NCBI RefSeq assembly: GCF_000785435.2
Contig: NZ_JTDB02000001.1
Coordinates: forward strand, 834,499 to 898,498
Reading direction: 5' to 3'
DNA from: Paraburkholderia sacchari
GTDB lineage: Bacteria > Pseudomonadota > Gammaproteobacteria > Burkholderiales > Burkholderiaceae
Length of the DNA stretch: 64,000 nucleotides
Of the stretch, positions 59,393-64,000 are shown piece after piece (the first letter of the stretch is position 1; every line of letters begins with the position of its first letter). The notes under the pieces were generated by a model that did no database searches, was not told where the DNA came from, and was given only the letters and a program-made list of their open reading frames with translations. The position numbers and the translations under genes are program-made.

Positions 59393-60358
59393 TCACCGCC
59401 GCCCCGCCTCCACCTCCAGATAAAGCTCGCGCAACGCCTGCCCGAACACGGTATCCACCTCGCGCTGCACGCCCGCGCGCGTGAACAGCGCGATGGGCGG
59501 CAGCGTCCAGTCGAAGGTGTACGGCACGATCGCCACGCCCGCGATATGCACGAGTTCCTCGGCAATATCGGCGGGCACGATCGACACCGCGTTCTCGTTT
59601 GTCGCGATCATTTCGCCGATCAGCCGCGACGTGTAGCTCTCCATGATCGGCACCGGCGGCGCCACGCCCGCGTGCAGGAAGAGGTCGGAGATCTGCTCGC
59701 GCATGGGCGTGTTCGGCGCGCCCAAAATCCATTCGAGTTCCGCGAGTTTCTGCCAGCTCGACTTGCTGCGCCCGAGCCGCGCGGCGAGTCGCCGGCTCGC
59801 AATCAAGCGCGGCGTCTGCTGATACAGCACGTCGAAGCGCACCTGGTTGACATCGGCGGTGGACGACGCGCGCCCGATCACGAGGTCGAGCGTATGGTCG
59901 CGCAGGCGCGGCAGCAGCGTGTCGGTCGTGCCTTCGTGGATCGTCATGGTCACGCGCTGCGGCAGGCGCGACTGCGCGAGCCGGATGGCCGCGGCAAGCG
60001 TGCGCCCCGAAATGAACGGAATCACGCCCACATGCATGCGCGTGGCATGGCCCGCATGCACCGCTTCGATGTCGCGCGCGAGGTGGTCGAGGTCGTGCAG
60101 CATGGCCTGCGCGCGGGCCAGCACGACATTGCCTAGCGCCGTGGGCGTCATGCCGCGCGGCGAGCGATCGAACAGCGGCGCCCCGAACAGGCTCTCCATC
60201 TCGGCCAGCGCGTTGGTTACCGCCGGCTGGCTGGTGGCCATGTGCTCGGCCACCCGCGTGAGCGAGCCGTGCTGGCGGATCTGCAGCAGCAGCACCAGAT
60301 GGCGCATTTTCAGGCGCGCGTTCAGGCGCCTCGTGACTTCTTCGGTACTGAATGACAC
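59393..60358 (-). CDS. LysR-family regulator (GbpR/CbbR-like)
   Basis: A LysR-type regulator of 321 residues from GTG 60358 (333 from ATG 60394). The N-terminus SFSTEEVTRRLNARLKMRHL precedes the helix-turn-helix (LTRVAEHMATSQPAVTNALAEME), with effector domain from MHVGVIPFISGRTLAAAI. ATG 60394 lies inside a palindrome and has no ribosome-binding site, so GTG 60358 is preferred. It is convergent with the MHS transporter and divergent from maeB, either of which could be its target. Confidence 0.88.
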   Translation of the reverse strand: MSFSTEEVTRRLNARLKMRHLVLLLQIRQHGSLTRVAEHMATSQPAVTNALAEMESLFGAPLFDRSPRGMTPTALGNVVLARAQAMLHDLDHLARDIEAVHAGHATRMHVGVIPFISGRTLAAAIRLAQSRLPQRVTMTIHEGTTDTLLPRLRDHTLDLVIGRASSTADVNQVRFDVLYQQTPRLIASRRLAARLGRSKSSWQKLAELEWILGAPNTPMREQISDLFLHAGVAPPVPIMESYTSRLIGEMIATNENAVSIVPADIAEELVHIAGVAIVPYTFDWTLPPIALFTRAGVQREVDTVFGQALRELYLEVEAGRR

Positions 60359-60386
60359 GGCCTGGGGGGTATCAGGAAAAAATAAT

Positions 60387-60413
60387 GGCCCCATACTAAA
60401 TCAAAATGGGGCC
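60387..60413. promoter_or_regulatory. Palindrome between LysR and maeB
   Basis: GGCCCCAT (60387-60394) and ATGGGGCC (60406-60413) form an 8-bp inverted repeat with 11 bases between, containing the T-N11-A form that LysR proteins recognise. It lies 85 bp before maeB and overlaps the ATG at 60394. Confidence 0.6.
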
Positions 60414-60497
60414 GTTATGCCGGCTCTCTAGAATGCCCTCATTCGAACACAACCGGCGCGCCGCCATGGCGACCGGCACCATCTTGGAGTGAGGAAC

Positions 60498-62783
60498 ATG
60501 AACAAGACCGAACGTCAGGCCGCCCTCGAGTACCACGAATTCCCCACCCCGGGCAAGATTTCGGTCACGGCCAGCAAGCCGCTGGTCACCCAGCGCGATC
60601 TCGCGCTCGCCTATACGCCGGGCGTGGCTGTCGCCTGTGAGGAGATCGTCGAGAATCCGCAGAACTCGTTCCGCTACACGGCGCGCGGCAATCTGGTGGG
60701 CGTGATCACGAACGGCACGGCCGTGCTGGGCCTCGGCAATATCGGCGCGCTCGCTTCCAAGCCGGTCATGGAAGGCAAGGCGGTGCTGTTCAAGAAGTTC
60801 GCCGGCATCGACGTGTTCGACATCGAAGTCACCGAAAGCGATCCGGACAAGCTCGTGGACATCGTCGCGAGCCTCGAAGCGACCTTCGGCGGCATCAATC
60901 TGGAAGACATCAAGGCGCCGGACTGCTTCACGGTCGAGCGCAAGCTGCGCGAGCGCATGAAGATTCCGGTCTTCCACGACGATCAGCACGGCACCGCCAT
61001 CACCGTTTCGGCCGCGTTTCTGAACGGCCTGAAAGTGGTGGGCAAGGATATTTCGAAGGTCAAGGTCGTGGCCTCGGGCGCAGGCGCGGCGGCGCTTGCA
61101 TGTCTGGACCTGATGGTGGATCTGGGCCTGCCGCTCAAGAACATCTGGGTGACCGACCTCGCGGGCGTGGTTTATCAGGGCCGCACCGAGCTGATGGATC
61201 CGGACAAGGAGCGCTTCGCGCAGGACACGTCCGCGCGCTCGCTGGCCGAAGTGATCGAAGGCGCCGACGTGTTCCTCGGCCTCTCCGCCGGCGGCGTGCT
61301 CAAGCCGGAAATGGTCAAGAAGATGGCGGACCAGCCGTTCATTCTCGCGCTTGCCAACCCCACGCCGGAAATCTTCCCCGAAGTCGCGCTCGAAGCGCGT
61401 CCGGACGCGGTGATCGCCACGGGCCGCTCGGACTTCCCGAACCAGGTCAACAACGTTCTGTGCTTCCCGTACATTTTCCGCGGCGCACTCGATGTGGGCG
61501 CAACGACCATCACGCGCAACATGGAAATCGCGGCGGTGCACGCGATCGCGAAGCTCGCCGAAGAAGAAGTCAATGATTCGGTGGCCGCGGCCTACGGCGC
61601 TTACGATCTGCGCTTCGGTCCGACCTATCTGATTCCGCGCCCGTTCGACTCGCGCCTCATCGTGCGTATCGCGCCGGCGGTGGCGAAGGCCGCAATGGAA
61701 GACGGCGTGGCGACGCGTCCGATCGACGACTTCGGCGCCTACACAAACGAGCTCCAGCAGTTCGTGTACCACTCGGGCGCGTTCATGAAGCCGATCTTCG
61801 CGGCGGCCAAGCAGTTCGTGCGCGATGGCGCGAAGGCGCGCATCGTGTTCGCGGAAGGCGAAGAAGAGCGCGTGCTGCGTGCGGTGCAGGTGATCGTCGA
61901 CGAGAAGCTCGCGCGTCCGATCCTGATTGGCCGCCCCGAAGTGCTGCTGGCGCGCATCGAGAAGTTCGGCCTGCGCCTGAAGCTCGGCGAAGACGTGGAA
62001 GTGACCAATCCTGAGTACGACGAACGTTTCCACCAGTACTGGACCACGTATTGGGAACTGCGTTGCCGCGACGGCATTTCGAAGGAGATGGCGCGCGTGG
62101 AAATGCGCCGCCGCCTCACGCTGATCGGCGCGATGATGGTGCGCCTGGGCGACGCGGACGGCATGATCTGCGGTACGGTGGGCGCGTATCACGATCACCT
62201 GCGCTTCGTCGACGAAGCGATCGGCATGCGCCGCGGCGCGAAGACCTACGCGGCGATGAACATCCTGCTGCTCGACAAGCGCACGGTCGCCATCGTGGAC
62301 ACGCACGTGAACGACAATCCGAACGCCGAGCAGATTGCCGAGTTCACGCTCGCGGCGGCGCGCCAGATGGAATGGCTCAATCTCGCACCGAAGGTCGCGC
62401 TGCTCTCGCGCTCGAACTTCGGCTCGGGCAGCTCGGCATCGGGTGCGAAGATGCGCGAAGTGCTCAAGCTCGTGACCGAGCAGAACCCCGATCTGGAAGT
62501 GGACGGCGAGATGCACGGCGACTGCGCGCTCGACGAAGCGCTGCGCCAGCGCATCCTCCCGCATTCGAAGCTCAAGGGCGCGGCGAACCTGCTGGTGTGC
62601 CCGAACGTGGACTCGGGGAACATCGCGTACAACCTGCTCAAGACCGGTGCGGGCAGCAATGTGGCGGTGGGGCCGTTCCTGCTCGGCGTGAATGCGCCGG
62701 TGAACGTGCTCACGTCGAGCTCGACGGTGCGACGCATCATCAATATGACGGCGTTGACGGTGCTTCAGGCCAATCGCGACTGA
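60498..62783 (+). CDS. maeB: NADP-dependent malic enzyme
   Basis: A 761-residue MaeB-type enzyme that decarboxylates malate to pyruvate, giving NADPH. The N-terminal malic domain includes the Tyr loop [36 protein letters not shown], the metal-binding region [12 protein letters not shown], the motif [20 protein letters not shown] and [17 protein letters not shown] (NADP). The C-terminal phosphotransacetylase-like domain begins about residue 430 ([19 protein letters not shown]) and ends [11 protein letters not shown]. In MaeB this domain is regulatory (acetyl-CoA) and is not catalytic. GAGGAA precedes ATG 60498. Confidence 0.97.
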   Translation: MNKTERQAALEYHEFPTPGKISVTASKPLVTQRDLALAYTPGVAVACEEIVENPQNSFRYTARGNLVGVITNGTAVLGLGNIGALASKPVMEGKAVLFKKFAGIDVFDIEVTESDPDKLVDIVASLEATFGGINLEDIKAPDCFTVERKLRERMKIPVFHDDQHGTAITVSAAFLNGLKVVGKDISKVKVVASGAGAAALACLDLMVDLGLPLKNIWVTDLAGVVYQGRTELMDPDKERFAQDTSARSLAEVIEGADVFLGLSAGGVLKPEMVKKMADQPFILALANPTPEIFPEVALEARPDAVIATGRSDFPNQVNNVLCFPYIFRGALDVGATTITRNMEIAAVHAIAKLAEEEVNDSVAAAYGAYDLRFGPTYLIPRPFDSRLIVRIAPAVAKAAMEDGVATRPIDDFGAYTNELQQFVYHSGAFMKPIFAAAKQFVRDGAKARIVFAEGEEERVLRAVQVIVDEKLARPILIGRPEVLLARIEKFGLRLKLGEDVEVTNPEYDERFHQYWTTYWELRCRDGISKEMARVEMRRRLTLIGAMMVRLGDADGMICGTVGAYHDHLRFVDEAIGMRRGAKTYAAMNILLLDKRTVAIVDTHVNDNPNAEQIAEFTLAAARQMEWLNLAPKVALLSRSNFGSGSSASGAKMREVLKLVTEQNPDLEVDGEMHGDCALDEALRQRILPHSKLKGAANLLVCPNVDSGNIAYNLLKTGAGSNVAVGPFLLGVNAPVNVLTSSSTVRRIINMTALTVLQANRD

Positions 62784-62826
62784 AGTGCGACTGCCCCGCG
62801 ACTGAACAGGCGCAATCGATGAAGAA

Positions 62827-62859
62827 AGGCAGTGGTCCGCAAGGGCTACTGCCTTTTTT
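62827..62859 (+). terminator. Rho-independent terminator after maeB
   Basis: Stem AGGCAGT (62827-62833) / ACTGCCT (62848-62854), 14-base loop, followed by a run of T to 62859. Located 44 bp after the maeB stop. Confidence 0.88.
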
Positions 62860-62891
62860 GCTTTGGCGAGGATTGTGTCGCACGGACCGGT

Positions 62892-63683
62892 TCACAGACC
62901 TCGGGGCGGGGTGATCAAGCCCATCGCGTAGCGCCGGTAGATCCAGCCCGAACCGGCGCCGGAGATGCTCAACGCGGCTACCAGAACCAGAATCTGCGCG
63001 AACTGGATCATAGGGCCGTGTCGGCCGTCGCGAAAGGCGTGAGCGATTAACGCGGCGATTCCCATGACCAGGACAGCGGCAACGCATACCGTCAGGGCGA
63101 TCGTGAGCCAGGTGCCGATGATGGTCATGGCATGCCCGTGAGTGTCGCGCCAGGCGGCGCGCCAGCTTAGCGGCCGGCCGCTCGCGACGTGACTCGACAG
63201 GAGGCATAGCCTCACATTCACCCAGATTGCGGCTATCGCCATGGCGCAAGCGCTTGTCATGGCCAGCGCACGCACGTGCCCGGGCATGCCAATGAAACGC
63301 GATGCTATTGCAACGAGCATGGCGCAGGCCACTATCGCGACGATCATTGCCGCCGTCAGACCATAGGTGAGCCCCAAATAGCGCCAGTAGTCCCGGCCAG
63401 CAAATGCGTCGATGGCGCCGGCTTCATTGCCGAGTACGACGTAGCGCATCGCCTGCACGACAACGGCATTCGTGAGCAGGAGCTTTACCAGCCACAATGC
63501 GCCGATCATTAGCATCACCTGCCTCGAATGCGGTGCGGGAAGGTCGCCCAGCGAGACCTGAATGAAGCGAGTGAAAAAAATCGCAGTGGTGCATACAGCA
63601 ATGAATAGCGGCCGCTGCAGCGCCATGTTCCACGCATCGCGCCATGCCCCGGCGACGCATTCCCCGAAAGAAATTGTCTGCAT
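62892..63683 (-). CDS. Predicted multi-pass membrane protein
   Basis: A 263-residue inner-membrane protein with about six hydrophobic helices: FIAVCTTAIFFTRFIQVSL, MLMIGALWLVKLLLTNAVVV, LTYGLTAAMIVAIVACAMLV, AMAIAAIWVNVRLCLLSS, GTWLTIALTVCVAAVLVMGI and FAQILVLVAALSISGAGSG. The central VNVRLCLLSSHVASGRPLSW suggests a cytosolic loop motif seen in other uncharacterised proteins of this type. No catalytic motif or known family recognised. AGGAG precedes ATG 63683. Convergent with maeB. Confidence 0.75.
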   Translation of the reverse strand: MQTISFGECVAGAWRDAWNMALQRPLFIAVCTTAIFFTRFIQVSLGDLPAPHSRQVMLMIGALWLVKLLLTNAVVVQAMRYVVLGNEAGAIDAFAGRDYWRYLGLTYGLTAAMIVAIVACAMLVAIASRFIGMPGHVRALAMTSACAMAIAAIWVNVRLCLLSSHVASGRPLSWRAAWRDTHGHAMTIIGTWLTIALTVCVAAVLVMGIAALIAHAFRDGRHGPMIQFAQILVLVAALSISGAGSGWIYRRYAMGLITPPRGL

Positions 63684-64000
63684 TCCAGACTCCTGCGCCG
63701 TTTCGACGGCGTTCGCTTAACGTTTTATCGATGTACGTTCGCGATGCTTTGAGTCGTTCTTCGTCCATGCATCGGTAGTGTCGGGATATTGCATGTCTGC
63801 CACGAGGGGCGACTGTTCATTAGCGCGCATTGGCTGCCGCAAATCCGGCCATTTCTTTTGCGTCGAGCCTCTGCCGCGTTACGCGTTTTCGTCGTAACAA
63901 TGCGATTGCGCGCTACGTTACGTCTCGCATTAGCGTTCGTCGCAAGATGTTCTCAAACGCTTTATCGCGCGTCGCGGGAAAGCGCGAGCGCCTTATTCGC
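63684..64000. other. Region with no recognised gene at the right end
   Basis: About 320 bases; no frame here shows coding character, and no RNA or repeat is evident. It may contain the promoter of the membrane protein gene and the start of a gene beyond the window. Confidence 0.5.

Noticed and set aside
60396..62564. 722-codon minus-strand frame opposite maeB
   Set aside because: Translation is His/Arg/Asp-rich antisense of a highly conserved malic enzyme.
1..64000. Search for CRISPR arrays, insertion sequences, phage genes, att sites, rRNA and tRNA
   Set aside because: No regularly spaced repeats, transposase or integrase motifs, or RNA gene signatures were seen by eye; deletions in the scarred loci are not flanked by recognisable mobile elements.

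Overview
The window is high-GC DNA from a beta-proteobacterium, most probably a member of the Burkholderiaceae (Paraburkholderia/Caballeronia-like). The assignment rests on gene content: a classic Burkholderia-type porin with a C-terminal Phe, a DUF4148 protein, a phasin, DUF3175/DUF1488/DUF1328/DUF3309 proteins, fliC-fliD-fliT, MaeB, many LysR/IclR regulators, and very GC-rich third codon positions. No rRNA, tRNA, CRISPR array or insertion sequence was seen.

Layout. 1-5 kb: end of a PAS hybrid histidine kinase, a chimeric remnant of two genes, an SDR oxidoreductase, a doubly frameshifted MFS transporter and a DUF3309 peptide. 5-10.2 kb (minus strand): phasin, zinc-ribbon/TM protein, then a tightly coupled four-gene unit (alpha/beta hydrolase, GSSNG protein of unknown function, 202-aa protein, DUF1488). 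10.3-12.4 kb: a deletion-scarred sugar/envelope locus of fragments (epimerase, GT9, GT4, phosphatidylserine decarboxylase-like) around one complete HAD phosphatase. 12.6-22.3 kb: stress and starvation genes (DUF1328, CPA1 antiporter, PAS-PAS hybrid kinase, DUF883-like, DUF3175, Ku, CHAD, Lys/Ala-rich basic protein, small proteins, quinone oxidoreductase). 22.5-26.5 kb: nitronate monooxygenase, then a TetR / glycosyltransferase / arylamine N-acetyltransferase operon with a nested palindromic operator.

26.7-33.2 kb: an OmpR-type regulator and its likely EnvZ-type kinase, separated by two unrelated genes, followed by a SYLF protein and a PAS-containing chemoreceptor. 33.3-39 kb: a penicillin acylase with an internal deletion, a secreted lipase-like hydrolase, a LysR with two DNA-binding domains, DUF4148 and a secreted Asp-box (sialidase-like) protein. 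39-43 kb: fliC with a good sigma-28 promoter, fliD and fliT. 43-48.4 kb: amaB-like aldehyde dehydrogenase with a FAD oxidoreductase (lysine/pipecolate catabolism suggested), SotB and LysR. 48.4-50.5 kb: an Nramp-family transporter lacking canonical metal ligands, preceded by two small ORFs, the first a D/P-rich 24-codon leader. 51-60.4 kb: porin, then a catabolic operon (IclR, cyclase, SDR, hydroxyacyl-CoA dehydrogenase, AtoE-type transporter, muconolactone isomerase) with a divergent MHS transporter and a LysR. 60.5-64 kb: maeB and a membrane protein.

The most interesting signals are the putative Mg-sensing leader in front of the Nramp-like transporter; a 14-bp operator shared between the amaB and MHS-transporter promoters; a PobR/PcaU-like triple operator in the IclR/MHS intergenic region; the TetR-controlled UGT/NAT operon whose NAT carries Glu in place of the catalytic Asp; the uncharacterised coupled operon at 6.8-10.1 kb; and a recurring pattern of genes reduced to their ends by internal deletions.
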